DNA of 64,000 nt from Chloroflexi bacterium bin20 (GCA_002238485.1 MPMG01000009.1:82566-146565); one strand, 5' to 3'; positions 9,613-18,953 are shown, numbered from the stretch's first letter. Program-made: numbers and translations. Notes: a model not told the origin generated them from the letters alone.

Positions 9613-10425
9613 TCATGCCGAATTGGCAAGGGCATAGAGACGAGGCGCCTGCGCTGCCATGATGGCTGGATCGCTGCGGAAATCGAACCGCTCGCCGATG
9701 CCGCCATATTCAAATGCCATTCGCTCGGGGCGCCGCCATTTGCCCGCGCGGATCTGCCCCAGCGCATATTCCGCGATCGCCCAGTCGCTCTTGGTCATGC
9801 CGAAGTGGTCTTCGCGGATGTCCAGCTCGTCGCGTTCGGGCAAGAGGCCGACTATATGCAATTCGCGCAGCCTGTGCACGGGCATGGCATCGAGATAACC
9901 CTGGATATCGCAGCGCCCTGTGCCCTCGCAAGCGCGGATGGCGTGCGCCAGATCGAGCAGGAGGCCGCAGCCGCTGACTTCGGTAATCGCCGTAATGACA
10001 GCGGGGTCAACCGATTCGGGCAGTTGATCGTCCCACCAGAAGCGCGTTGGGTAGGCCAGATTCTCTACCACAATTCGCTCGGGACCAAAGCGCTCGCACA
10101 GCGGCTCCAGCTCACGGACGATGCGCGTGATGACTGCTTCGCGGGTGATGACTTGGCCCGGCGCAAAGTCGGAGCGCAGCACGCCGAGATGCGTATTGAT
10201 GACCCTTGTTTCGCCCGTATCCAGCCAGCGCGCCAGCGCCTCCATATCGACATCTGCCAGCTGCCCCAGCCCGACGATCAGGCTGCAATGCACATAGAGC
10301 GGGTGATAGTGGCTGACCTCGGCGACCAGATCGGGCCAATCGGGACATTTGAAGAGGTCGACATGTATCAAGCCCTCGCGCCACAGCTGCAGCGCTTGCG
10401 GCGAATAATTGATGGCGAATTGCAT
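9613..10425 (-). CDS. DUF692/MNIO-like TIM-barrel protein
   Basis: This 270-residue protein resembles the DUF692 (multinuclear non-heme iron oxidase, MNIO) family or a related xylose-isomerase-like barrel. Likely metal ligands occur in family order: His79 in INTHLGV, Glu121 in VENLAYP, Asp159 in LLLDLAHA, His190 in ELHIVG, Asp206/His207 in REDHFG and Glu239 in AFEYGG. Characterised MNIO enzymes modify cysteines or other residues in ribosomal peptides, but no precursor peptide or partner protein is visible nearby. Length fits the family. The substrate is unknown. Confidence 0.6.
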   Translation of the reverse strand: MQFAINYSPQALQLWREGLIHVDLFKCPDWPDLVAEVSHYHPLYVHCSLIVGLGQLADVDMEALARWLDTGETRVINTHLGVLRSDFAPGQVITREAVITRIVRELEPLCERFGPERIVVENLAYPTRFWWDDQLPESVDPAVITAITEVSGCGLLLDLAHAIRACEGTGRCDIQGYLDAMPVHRLRELHIVGLLPERDELDIREDHFGMTKSDWAIAEYALGQIRAGKWRRPERMAFEYGGIGERFDFRSDPAIMAAQAPRLYALANSA

Positions 10426-10573
10426 GCGTTTTCTCCTGCTCGCAGGTTAGGAAACATGGGCTGCACCTCTGGTATCATACACGGCAACTGGCGGCTATGC
10501 GCGGACTGGCTAGCCGATGAGCCGGCGAATATGTTATGCTCTAGGGAATTCACTGGCAGCGGCGAAGCCACTT

Positions 10574-11239
10574 ATGACGACGATTTTGCTAATACGCCAC
10601 GCGGTCAACGACTTCGTGAAGACGGGCAAGTTGGCTGGTTGGACGATGGGCGTGCACTTGAACGAAGAAGGCTGTGCACAAGCCGAGGCGCTGGGGGCGC
10701 GTTTGGCAGAGGCGCCGCTCGATCAACTCTACGCCAGCCCCATCGAGCGCACAATGGAGACCGCCGCCGCCATCGCCGCGCATCATCCGCAGCTGTCCGT
10801 CCAAGCCAATGAAGAAATCGGCGAGGTACGTTATGGCGACTGGCAGGGCAAGTCGATCGCCGAGCTTTCGCGGCGCAAGATGTGGGCGGTCGTGCAAGAA
10901 TATCCATCGCGGGCGGTCTTCCCCGAAGGCGAATCCATGCGGGGAGTGCAATCGCGCATCGTCGATGCCATCGAAGCGCTGGTGCGGCGTCACCCCAATC
11001 AGTTGATCGCGCTGGTTTTTCATGCCGACCTGATCAAAATGACGCTGGCGCATTATTTGGGCATGCACCTGGATGTCTTTCAGCGCATCGTGATTTCGCC
11101 CGCATCCATCAGCACGTTGCAGCTGGGGCACAGCCGACCCTTCATAGTGAACATGAACGACACCGCGCACCTGCAGGCGCTGAAACCGGCGCGCGGCAAG
11201 ACAGACGAGCAATCGCTGCGGGATGGAGAGGCGCAATGA
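10574..11239 (+). CDS. Histidine phosphatase family protein (MSMEG_4193-type putative phosphomutase)
   Basis: This 221-residue protein belongs to the phosphoglycerate-mutase-like histidine phosphatases. The catalytic LIRHA motif is near the N-terminus, the second histidine is in VFHADLIK, and the acid is near the PIERTMETA segment. It ends in an ATGA overlap with a DUF3090 gene. Those two families are neighbours in Actinobacteria, which supports assignment to the MSMEG_4193-like putative phosphomutase subfamily rather than generic glycolytic mutase. The substrate is unknown. Confidence 0.8.
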   Translation: MTTILLIRHAVNDFVKTGKLAGWTMGVHLNEEGCAQAEALGARLAEAPLDQLYASPIERTMETAAAIAAHHPQLSVQANEEIGEVRYGDWQGKSIAELSRRKMWAVVQEYPSRAVFPEGESMRGVQSRIVDAIEALVRRHPNQLIALVFHADLIKMTLAHYLGMHLDVFQRIVISPASISTLQLGHSRPFIVNMNDTAHLQALKPARGKTDEQSLRDGEAQ

Positions 11240-11811
11240 GCAATGTGATTGAGCTGAATCCGGTCGACTTCGTCACGGTTGGCACGATCGGCCCCAAAGG
11301 GCAACGCACCTTTCACTTGCAAGCGGGCAAGGACAATCGCATTGTCTCGTTTACTATCGAAAAAGAGCAGGCGCATGCCCTGTCGGCCGCCATCACAGAG
11401 ATGCTGGATGATATCGACTCGCGAGAAAACACCACCACCGAAGCCGATTTCAGCCAGCTGGACATGGAACTGCGCGAGCCGATCGAGCCGCTCTTCCGCA
11501 TCGCCCAAATGGGTTTGGCGCACGACCGCGACCGCGACCAGATCATCCTCGTAGCGACCGAGTATGTTCCGAGCGATCCGGACGATCTAGACGATCTGGA
11601 CGACGACTTTGATGAACTGAATGTGGATGACGAAGGCAGCGTGGCCGACTTCTTCAATCCCTATGCTGGCGAAGAAGGCGATCCCATGGTGGTGCGCATG
11701 TGGTGCACGCGTCAACAGATGCGCGCGCTCAGCCTGCATGCCATGGACACGGTCAAATCGGGCCGACCAGACGCGCGGCAGAACGGACGCATCATTTTTT
11801 ATTGGACCTAG
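11236..11811 (+). CDS. DUF3090 family protein
   Basis: This 191-residue protein matches the DUF3090 (TIGR03847-type) family by its N-terminal GTIGPKGQRTFHLQA segment, the central acidic stretch (about 115-130, mostly Asp and Glu) and the C-terminal CTRQQMRALSLHA segment followed by GRPDARQNG. The function is unknown. It overlaps the phosphomutase-like gene by four bases, the pairing seen in Actinobacteria, where a third PI3/4-kinase-like protein is usually present. That third gene is not in this window. Its last 20 bases overlap the convergent TrmH-like gene. Confidence 0.82.
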   Translation: MSNVIELNPVDFVTVGTIGPKGQRTFHLQAGKDNRIVSFTIEKEQAHALSAAITEMLDDIDSRENTTTEADFSQLDMELREPIEPLFRIAQMGLAHDRDRDQIILVATEYVPSDPDDLDDLDDDFDELNVDDEGSVADFFNPYAGEEGDPMVVRMWCTRQQMRALSLHAMDTVKSGRPDARQNGRIIFYWT

Positions 11812-12484
11812 CGGGGCGTTCTGACAGTCGCTGTTTCGCTCGCAGTTTGCGCTGCTGCTTGCTGCGCCGCCCCAGGTGCTCGTGCATCTCCAGGAAGTAA
11901 TCCAGGGTCTGCGCGGTCTGCTCGGCTGTGTTTTGCATGCGCTCTGGGCAAAGGATCTGCCGCTGGACTGTGATCTCGTACAAGAATAGCGCCGCCGTAA
12001 CCGAAACATTCAAGCTCTGCGCGATGCCGCGCATGGGGATGGTCACGCGTCGGTCGGCGAGTTCCAGCGCCCGTTGCGAAAGTCCGTCACGCTCGTTTCC
12101 CAGCAGCAGCGCCAGGCCAGGCTGACAAAAATCCGCATCAAACAAGGACTCTGCGTCATCATCCAGCACAGTCGCGACCACTTGCCAGCCGTCGTTTTTC
12201 AACGAGCGCAAGGCGCTTTCGCTGTCGAAATGACTGTGGTACTGCAGCCATTTGTTGGTGGCGGTAGAGCTGTTCTTGCCGATTGTCTTGGGGTCGAATG
12301 GAGGGCTGTTCTCGAAGATGACATGCAGCTGCTGCACGCCGAATGCATCACAACTGCGGGCGATCGCGCCAAGGTTGTGCGGGTCGAAGACATCTTGAAC
12401 CACAACAGTCAGGCCAGGCTGACGTTGGCTGGCCGCGCGTTTTAGCTTTTGCAGGCGCGCTTGGGTAGGCACAGATGCGCTCAT
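11792..12484 (-). CDS. trmH: TrmH-like SPOUT RNA 2'-O-methyltransferase
   Basis: This 230-residue protein is a SpoU/TrmH-family methylase, most like the enzyme that methylates the ribose of G18 in tRNA using S-adenosylmethionine. The three family motifs are present: NLGAIARSCDAFG (with the catalytic Arg), LLLGNERDGLS and IPMRGIAQSLNVSVTAA, forming the trefoil-knot cofactor site. A basic C-terminal tail (about 205-230) is typical of TrmH. Its ATG overlaps the stop of the Uma2-like gene (ATGA), so the two are coupled. G18 specificity is inferred from motifs only. Confidence 0.85.
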   Translation of the reverse strand: MSASVPTQARLQKLKRAASQRQPGLTVVVQDVFDPHNLGAIARSCDAFGVQQLHVIFENSPPFDPKTIGKNSSTATNKWLQYHSHFDSESALRSLKNDGWQVVATVLDDDAESLFDADFCQPGLALLLGNERDGLSQRALELADRRVTIPMRGIAQSLNVSVTAALFLYEITVQRQILCPERMQNTAEQTAQTLDYFLEMHEHLGRRSKQQRKLRAKQRLSERPARSNKK

Positions 12485-13041
12485 AAGGCAAAGAGCCGCC
12501 CCAGCTCCAGCCTGAAGCCGGGCAGCACATCGCCGCCAGTCAGCGTATCATCAAGCGACAAGGACTGGCCCTCGCCGATTTTCCCATGCACTTCGACGCG
12601 CTCGTCATCCGGGAAGACCAGCCACACCAGCCGCGTACCATTGCGCAGGTATAACTCGGCTTTCTCGCGCAGGTCGGCAGCGCTGTTGCTGGGCGAAGCG
12701 ATCTCCACCGCCAAGTCGGGCATGACAGCGCCCATCCCGCGATCGCCAGGCTTTGGCGCGCGGTCGTGCCTGGTAAAAGCCACATCGGGGCGCAGCACCA
12801 GCCTGGGGTTAAATGCAGAACGAAAACCAGCCTCCACCGTCGTTCTGCCCAGCCCACGAGCTTTGGCAAATGCGCGAATGTAGTGGCTCAACTCGACAGC
12901 AAACTCCCCATGCACGAAACCTGGTGGCGGCATCTCTACCATCTCTCCGTTGATCAACTCATACTCGCTGTCCCTGTATTCCGGCAGGAGTTGCATCTCC
13001 AAAAATGCGTCGGCATCAATCAGCCGTTCCAGCACGGGCAT
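12481..13041 (-). CDS. Uma2-family (DUF820) putative endonuclease
   Basis: This 186-residue protein belongs to the Uma2/DUF820 family, a PD-(D/E)xK nuclease fold abundant in cyanobacteria and Chloroflexota. Candidate active-site residues are the Asp of LRPDVAF, the Glu of LAVEIASPS and the Lys of REKAELYLRNG, in the usual order. The N-terminal YELINGEMVEM segment is typical. Its biological role is not established. It is translationally coupled to the TrmH-like gene downstream. Confidence 0.82.
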   Translation of the reverse strand: MPVLERLIDADAFLEMQLLPEYRDSEYELINGEMVEMPPPGFVHGEFAVELSHYIRAFAKARGLGRTTVEAGFRSAFNPRLVLRPDVAFTRHDRAPKPGDRGMGAVMPDLAVEIASPSNSAADLREKAELYLRNGTRLVWLVFPDDERVEVHGKIGEGQSLSLDDTLTGGDVLPGFRLELGRLFAL

Positions 13042-13189
13042 TTTTGCCTCCTTGTGATGCGGCTTGTGGGCGAATCATAACACAAATCAACCGTCCGAGA
13101 GCGCCGTTCCCAGCTGTCCAATTTGCCTTCTGCGCGCGGCTGTGTTCCAATTGTGTGGGCATAAGAAGGCTCTGACACGAGGCGATCCA

Positions 13190-14359
13190 ATGAGCGCAAA
13201 GACGATTGGCATCCTCACCGCCGGAGGGGACAGCCCAGGCTTGAATGCCGCCATCCGCGCGGTGGGCAAGGTGGCGATTGACAAGCACGGCATGCGTCTG
13301 ATCGGTTTTCGCGATGGCTTTCGTGGCTTGATGCAAAATCGCATCATTTGGCTGGGCTTGGACGAACTTAGCGGCATCCTCACGTTGGGCGGCACGATCT
13401 TGGGCACCAGCCGCGACAAGCCGCACAAAATGCCCATCGGCGGCAAGACGCGCAATATGACGGATGTCATGGTCGAGGTCTACGAGCGGCATCATCTGGA
13501 CACGCTGGTCTGTCTGGGTGGTGGCGGCACAGCCAAAAATGCCCACCGCTTGTCTTGGCACGGCATCAATGTGGTCTGCCTGCCCAAGACGATCGATAAT
13601 GATGTAAGCGGCACAGATGTGACTTTCGGCTTTGATACAGCGCTGAACATCGCCACAGACGCCATCGACCGCCTGCATTCCACGGCGCACAGCCATCATC
13701 GCATCATTGTCTGTGAGATTATGGGACACAACACCGGCTGGCTGGCGCTGGGCGCAGGGCTGGCAGGCGGCGCAGATGTCATCTTGATTCCCGAGATTCC
13801 TTTCAACATTGAAGCGATCGCCAATTCTATCCGCGAGCGCAGCCGGGGTGGTAGACGCTTCAGCATTGTCGCCGTTTCCGAAGGCGCGATGACGCAGCGA
13901 ATCGGCGCAAAGCTGCACGATGCGCGCAACCGCCTGGCCGAAGCCAATGCCGAAATTGCACGTTGCCAAGGTGACAAAAGCGCCAGCAAAGCCGCCAGAC
14001 GCATGCGCTCGTCCATCCGTGCCGAGCTGGCTGAGATCGAAAAAGAACGCAGTGGCAACACCCTGCTGCTAACGCACGAGCTGGAAAAGCGTACCGGGCT
14101 GGAATCGCGGGTTACCATCCTCGGGCATGTGCAGCGCGGCGGCGTGCCATCGCCCAAAGACCGCTTGCTGGCAACGCGCTTGGGTACGGCGGCTGCCAAT
14201 TTTATCGCTGCAGGCGAAAGCAATATTATGGTCGGCATTCATGGCGATATTGTGCGCGCCGTGCCGCTGGAAGATGTGGTCGGCCTGCGCAAGAATGTTC
14301 CGCTCGACCATACCTGGCTGCGCAGCGCCCGCGACCTGGAAATCTGCCTGGGTGATTGA
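13190..14359 (+). CDS. pfkA: 6-phosphofructokinase, phosphoryl donor uncertain
   Basis: This 389-residue protein is a PfkA-family enzyme that makes fructose 1,6-bisphosphate in glycolysis. Visible motifs are [12 protein letters not shown] (12-23), the LGGGGT loop (109-114), PKTIDNDV (132-139) with the catalytic base Asp, and [10 protein letters not shown]. The Lys after Pro in PKTIDND is typical of pyrophosphate-using enzymes. However, the preceding loop has Gly where the metal-binding Asp (E. coli Asp103) and the PPi-type Asp would be, so donor specificity is unclear. An insertion rich in Ala and Arg lies near residues 240-290. The start at 13190 fits the family N-terminus. Confidence 0.87.
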   Translation: MSAKTIGILTAGGDSPGLNAAIRAVGKVAIDKHGMRLIGFRDGFRGLMQNRIIWLGLDELSGILTLGGTILGTSRDKPHKMPIGGKTRNMTDVMVEVYERHHLDTLVCLGGGGTAKNAHRLSWHGINVVCLPKTIDNDVSGTDVTFGFDTALNIATDAIDRLHSTAHSHHRIIVCEIMGHNTGWLALGAGLAGGADVILIPEIPFNIEAIANSIRERSRGGRRFSIVAVSEGAMTQRIGAKLHDARNRLAEANAEIARCQGDKSASKAARRMRSSIRAELAEIEKERSGNTLLLTHELEKRTGLESRVTILGHVQRGGVPSPKDRLLATRLGTAAANFIAAGESNIMVGIHGDIVRAVPLEDVVGLRKNVPLDHTWLRSARDLEICLGD

Positions 14360-14498
14360 GCGCTAATCGATAGCTCTGGATTAGTGCAACTGCCAGGAAT
14401 TGAGTAACTTCAACCCCGCCAGCACGCGTTTGCTATACTATGGGTGGTCAAGGGCAGCGCAACTTTGAAAGGGACGGCTCCAACGTGAGGCAAGTGAG

Positions 14499-15485
14499 AT
14501 GAATGCGCAGAACCAAGCGCTGACAGTCGGTGAAGTACAAACTGTCGATAGCGGCTCGCGAACAGGTCCGGCAATCCGCGAGCTTGCCAACGCAACTGGC
14601 GAACACCAACCAAGGCAGCAGCCACTTGCCTTTGCCGACAGAGGCATTGGACAGCGGACGGTCGCCGTCTTGGCATGTCAAGATAATCTCGAATTCCTGC
14701 GCGAGCAACCAAATGACAAGTTCAAGCTAATCGTCACTTCGCCGCCATACAACATCGGCAAGAGTTACGAGTCTCGCCTGACACTGGATGAATACCTGGC
14801 GAGCCAGCAGCAAGTCATTCAGGAATGTGTTCGCGTCCTGCATCCGCAAGGGTCAATTTGCTGGCAGGTCGGCAACTACGCAGAAGCCAGCGAGATTATC
14901 CCCCTGGATTGCCTGCTGTTTCCGGTCTTTCGCGCGCTGGGCTTAAAGCTGCGCAATCGCATCATCTGGCACTTTGGTCATGGACTGCACGCGCGCAAAC
15001 GGCTGTCGGGCCGCTACGAAACCATCAACTGGTGGACCAAGGGTGATGACTATACTTGGCACCTGGACCCTATTCGCGTGCCGTCCAAGTATCCAGGCAA
15101 GCGACATTTCAAGGGACCGCGCAAAGGTGAATTGTCGGGCAATCCAAAAGGCAAAAACCCCAGCGATGTTTGGGAGTTCCCGAATGTAAAGAGCAACCAT
15201 CCAGAAAAGACCGTGCACCCCTGTCAATTTCCCATTGAACTTGTTGAGCGCCTGGTGCTGTCTATGACCGATGAAGGCGATGATGTGCTGGACCCTTATG
15301 TTGGCGTGGGCTCTTCTGTGATCGCCTCGCTTAAGCACCAGCGCAATGGCTATGGCTGTGACATCGTCGAGCAATACATCGCCATCGCCAGGCGGCGGCT
15401 GCGCGACCTGCAAGCCGGGATACTAAAGACACGACCCATGGGAAAACCGATTTACAACCCGGCGCTGCCAAACGGCGGGCATTGA
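14499..15485 (+). CDS. DNA methyltransferase of a type II restriction-modification system
   Basis: This 328-residue protein is a beta-class amino-methyltransferase. The catalytic TSPPYN motif IV is at 80-85 and the SAM-binding DPYVGVGSS motif I is at 265-273. The target-recognition region lies between about 150 and 240. SPPY is most common in N4-cytosine methylases, so N4-methylcytosine is the favoured product, but N6-adenine is possible. The stop codon overlaps the ATG of a BglII/BstYI-like nuclease (TGATG). It therefore most likely protects a GATC-containing site. The GTGAG-rich sequence just upstream is a weak ribosome site. Confidence 0.9.
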   Translation: MNAQNQALTVGEVQTVDSGSRTGPAIRELANATGEHQPRQQPLAFADRGIGQRTVAVLACQDNLEFLREQPNDKFKLIVTSPPYNIGKSYESRLTLDEYLASQQQVIQECVRVLHPQGSICWQVGNYAEASEIIPLDCLLFPVFRALGLKLRNRIIWHFGHGLHARKRLSGRYETINWWTKGDDYTWHLDPIRVPSKYPGKRHFKGPRKGELSGNPKGKNPSDVWEFPNVKSNHPEKTVHPCQFPIELVERLVLSMTDEGDDVLDPYVGVGSSVIASLKHQRNGYGCDIVEQYIAIARRRLRDLQAGILKTRPMGKPIYNPALPNGGH

Positions 15486-16096
15486 TGCGCATCGCTGCGA
15501 AATACTCGCACTTGAACGGCTTGGAATATATGCTCGTGCACCACAACGACCTGTGGGACGAGGTGCAGGATGTCGTCGCGCGGGTCGATGCCGAAGCCTG
15601 CAAGACCAAAGTGTCCAAAGAGAAAACAATGCGCGGACGTCTGCTCTATTCGCCGAAAGATATGAACAGGGCATACAGCACCTACTTCAAGCGACTAGGC
15701 TGGACTGAACGCAGAAATACATTTTGGGTTACAGACGACGAAAAACTCTTGCGCGGCATCTACAATCAACCAGAGCCGGCACAGAAGGAGGCGATCTATG
15801 CGGCAGGCAAAGTGCCGATCATGTCTTACAACCAAACCGACTTCGTCAAGAATCGCATTGCGGTCGAAGTTCAATTCGGCAAGTACGCCTTTGTCGCCCA
15901 CGACCTGTTCGTAAAGCACCTTAGTTTCTTCGTAGCGGATATTATTGATGTCGGCGTCGAGATCCTGCCGATGAAACAACTGGAACGCGATATGTCGTCC
16001 GGCGTTCCCTACTACGAACGCGACCTGCTCAATGTGCTGCGGCAGGGACGAGGTGTCCCGGCTGTTCCCCTGATATTGCTAGGCGTCGTCCCCTAG
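15485..16096 (+). CDS. BglII/BstYI-family type II restriction endonuclease
   Basis: This 203-residue protein matches the BglII/BstYI nuclease family. The catalytic pattern D-x8-E-x-Q is seen as Asp119, Glu128 and Gln130 in the segment TDFVKNRIAVEVQFG. This has the same spacing as BglII Asp84/Glu93/Gln95 and, from memory, the same numbering as BstYI. It should therefore cut A/GGATCT/C-like sites, although the site itself is not proven. A TTG codon lies one codon upstream, but the ATG at 15485, overlapping the methylase stop as TGATG, is preferred. All catalytic residues are present, so the enzyme is probably active. Confidence 0.87.
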   Translation: MRIAAKYSHLNGLEYMLVHHNDLWDEVQDVVARVDAEACKTKVSKEKTMRGRLLYSPKDMNRAYSTYFKRLGWTERRNTFWVTDDEKLLRGIYNQPEPAQKEAIYAAGKVPIMSYNQTDFVKNRIAVEVQFGKYAFVAHDLFVKHLSFFVADIIDVGVEILPMKQLERDMSSGVPYYERDLLNVLRQGRGVPAVPLILLGVVP

Positions 16097-16180
16097 TCAG
16101 ACTTACCAAGTCCAGAATGGATTATCCGCCTGCGCGTGGAACTCGCGGCTGCGAAAGGACGTGCGTGATCTGGCAGCGCG

Positions 16181-16945
16181 CTAATCAACAGCCCCGCGCA
16201 CCGCGCCGATGATCCGCTCGGCCGCGCTGGACATGATGGCCGTCTCGGTCATCACCGTGATGAAGTCATAGCCGCGCCCGATCATCTCGATGGCGTGGTC
16301 CGTGCTGGCGCAGAAGATGCCCGCTTTAACATCATGCTGCCGCGCCGATTCCAAAATGGCATCCAGCGCCGCATCGACCACCGCGTCCCGGTCGAAGCCA
16401 GCCCGGCCCGTCATGCTCAAGCGCAGGTCGCCGATGCCCACAAAGACCGCGTCCAAGCCCGGCACAGCCATGATCTCGTCGCGATTGTCGAAGCCCAGCT
16501 GCGTCTCGACCATGGCGAAAGTGAGCACCGTGTCATCTGATTGCTCGGCATAATCTTCGCCCGCATAGATCCGAGCGCGCGTGGGACCCAAGCTGCGGTA
16601 TCCCAGCGGTGGGAAGCGGCACGCGCCCACGAAGTCCTCGCACTGTTGCCGCGTTTCAATCATTGGGCAGACGATGCCATAGGCGCCAGCATCCAGCAGA
16701 CGCATGATATCGCCGGGCGTATTCCAGTTGACGCGCGCCATGGGCACTGTGTCGGTGGTGGAAATCGCCTGCAGCATGATGATGGCGGTTTCCATGCCCA
16801 TCATGCCGTGCTGCATGTCAATGACCAGGCTGTCCCAATCTTGATTCGCCATGATCTCGGCAGACCAGGCGCTGGGGATATGCAGCCAGCCATTCAGCGC
16901 TGGCTTGCCCGCCGCCCATATCTCGCGCACTCGGTTTTTGCGCAT
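16181..16945 (-). CDS. HpcH/HpaI aldolase family protein
   Basis: This 254-residue protein is a class II pyruvate-type aldolase/citrate-lyase-beta-like barrel that cleaves 2-keto-3-deoxy acids or related compounds using a divalent metal. Typical segments are LNGWLHIPSAWSAEIMA, IDMQHGMMG, the metal-binding Glu of CPMIET and the Asp of VGIGDLRLSMTG. Length matches the family. The specific substrate cannot be told. It is divergent from the MFS transporter downstream in the window. Confidence 0.85.
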   Translation of the reverse strand: MRKNRVREIWAAGKPALNGWLHIPSAWSAEIMANQDWDSLVIDMQHGMMGMETAIIMLQAISTTDTVPMARVNWNTPGDIMRLLDAGAYGIVCPMIETRQQCEDFVGACRFPPLGYRSLGPTRARIYAGEDYAEQSDDTVLTFAMVETQLGFDNRDEIMAVPGLDAVFVGIGDLRLSMTGRAGFDRDAVVDAALDAILESARQHDVKAGIFCASTDHAIEMIGRGYDFITVMTETAIMSSAAERIIGAVRGAVD

Positions 16946-17033
16946 GTGTCGCTCCTGTTGCTCACCTGGATACCTGCCCGATTAAACCACAGGGACGCGG
17001 CAGACACAAACTGCTTAGCGCCTGCTATGCTCA

Positions 17034-18245
17034 ATGGGCGCAGCCAGCCCAACAGCAAATGCCATGATCGCCGGCAACATCAACAAAGTCATCGTCATCA
17101 GCTTTGCCCAGCGCTTTCATCTCTATGTGCATGCCTATGCGCTGCTGCTGCTTGCGCGTGGATTGACCCTGCTGCAGATCAGCCTCATCGAGTCCATCGT
17201 CATCGGCAGCATCTTCCTGATGGAAGTGCCCACTGGCATCTTGGCCGATCGCCTGGGTCGCAAGTGGTCGATCGCTGCTTCGACCTTTTTGCTGATGTGC
17301 GCCGAGTTCATCTTCATCTTCGCGCGCAGCTTCGAGTGGTACATCGTCATCGCGCTGTTGACGGGCACGGGTTTCGCCTTTGCCTCGGGCGCGGTCGAGG
17401 CGCTGGTCTATGACAGCTTGCCCGCAGCCGGACGCGAAGATGCCATGAAACGCGCCATGGGACGTCTCAACAGCTACAGCCAGATCGCTTTTGTTATCGC
17501 GCCCATCCTCGGCGCTTTGATCATCGGCGATGCCCGCACGGAGAACTTCATCCCCGCCATTGCCTTGACCGTTGTCGCGCTGTGCATCGGGCTGCTGGTC
17601 TGCTTTACCCTGCGCGAGCCAGCGGCATCAACGGGTGATGAGCGACCGGGCAGCCTGACACTGCTGCGCAATGGCATTGCCTTGCTGGCCAGCAATCGAC
17701 GCTTGCGGCGGCTGGCTATGCTGGCGGTCTTCAGCACGCCATTCACGGCGACTCTGGTTACCACGTTGGCGCCTCCCTACCTGGTGCAAAATGACGCAAG
17801 CCCTTTCGTGGTGGGCTTGACCCTGTCGCTGGGCAGCCTGCTGGCGGTGGTCACACAACGTTATGCCTGGAAGCTGGAAACCTGGCTGGGGCAGGCTCGG
17901 GCGGTTGCGCTGCTGATTCTGCTGCCAGGCCTGATGTATTGGCTGCTGGCGGCGGCAGGACCGATCGCGACTGTTCTATTGATTACTTGCATGTACGGCG
18001 CAAACGATATGAAAGCGCCGCTCTTTTCGGCTTATCAGAATGCGCTGATAGCCAGCGAAAATCGCGCGACGGTGCTCTCGTTGATCAATATGTTCGCCAG
18101 CTTGTTCATCGCCATTGGCGCGCCCATGTACGCAGCGCTGGCACAGACTTCGCTGGAGTTGGCTTTTGTGGTTATTGGCGCGGTGATCCTGGGTTCTGCG
18201 CTGTTGCTGCGCGTGCATCGCCTGCCGCAAGCCGCTGTGGAGTGA
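17034..18245 (+). CDS. MFS transporter
   Basis: This 403-residue protein has about twelve membrane segments and the major-facilitator motif ADRLGRKW between helices 2 and 3 (about residues 73-80), so it is a proton-coupled drug or metabolite transporter. The substrate is unknown. The reading frame offers ATG codons at 17034 and 17064. Neither has a clear ribosome site, and the later one would still keep the first helix. It is not clearly in an operon. Confidence 0.82.
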   Translation: MGAASPTANAMIAGNINKVIVISFAQRFHLYVHAYALLLLARGLTLLQISLIESIVIGSIFLMEVPTGILADRLGRKWSIAASTFLLMCAEFIFIFARSFEWYIVIALLTGTGFAFASGAVEALVYDSLPAAGREDAMKRAMGRLNSYSQIAFVIAPILGALIIGDARTENFIPAIALTVVALCIGLLVCFTLREPAASTGDERPGSLTLLRNGIALLASNRRLRRLAMLAVFSTPFTATLVTTLAPPYLVQNDASPFVVGLTLSLGSLLAVVTQRYAWKLETWLGQARAVALLILLPGLMYWLLAAAGPIATVLLITCMYGANDMKAPLFSAYQNALIASENRATVLSLINMFASLFIAIGAPMYAALAQTSLELAFVVIGAVILGSALLLRVHRLPQAAVE

Positions 18246-18281
18246 CTCGCTTGTTCCACCGTCGCCATTGAGACAGGAAGA

Positions 18282-18830
18282 TTAGGGCGTAGCTAATGCA
18301 TAAACTCCGCGCTTCGTATAGACCGCTCCGCCAGGGCGCAGCTGGCTTTCGTACAAGGCGAACTCCCGCACAGAAAACGACTCGATATGGAAATCCAGAT
18401 GCGCTTGAAGCCAGCGGCTGGCCAAACCTCGGCGTAGTGGTTTCTTGAAGCGCATCAACGTGATGTGTGGATGAAAGCGCCGCTGTTCTTGCCGAAAGCC
18501 CTGGTTTTGCAAGGCGCGTCCAGCCGCTTCGTGCAGCGCGCGCAGCGCCGACGTATTCCGCACGCCCACCCAGATCACGCGTGGTCGATCATCGACAGGG
18601 AATTGCCCGACGCCGCCGATCTGCAGCGCGAAGTCTGGCAGATCTACCCGCTGCAGCGCCTGCATATAACGGCGCGCTTGTTTCTCAGGCGTTTCGCCGA
18701 TGAAATGCAAGGTCAAATGCAGCGCTTCTCGGCCTGCCCAGCGTCCGGGCGGCAAGTCGTCCTCGCGCAAGCCCAGGATCTGGTCTTTTGTTTCCTCCGG
18801 CAGGTCGATAGCGACGAATAAGCGGGGCAT
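18282..18830 (-). CDS. thpR: RNA 2',3'-cyclic phosphodiesterase
   Basis: This 182-residue protein is a 2H phosphoesterase of the ThpR/LigT type that opens 2',3'-cyclic phosphates on RNA. The two HxTx motifs are HLTLHF (about 43-48) and HPHITLMRF (about 120-128). The start at 18830 is chosen because AGAGAGGA precedes it and the family N-terminus MPRLFVAIDLP begins there. It is convergent with the MFS gene. Confidence 0.92.
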   Translation of the reverse strand: MPRLFVAIDLPEETKDQILGLREDDLPPGRWAGREALHLTLHFIGETPEKQARRYMQALQRVDLPDFALQIGGVGQFPVDDRPRVIWVGVRNTSALRALHEAAGRALQNQGFRQEQRRFHPHITLMRFKKPLRRGLASRWLQAHLDFHIESFSVREFALYESQLRPGGAVYTKRGVYALATP

Positions 18831-18953
18831 GTTGATTCCTCTCTGCAACAGCGCTGACGCAGTATACTCAACTTGGCGTGGGATTGTTGCGCGCCTGATG
18901 CCAAAAGCCATTCGATCAATGCCAATAAAATGCGCGGAACTTTGGAGAACACG

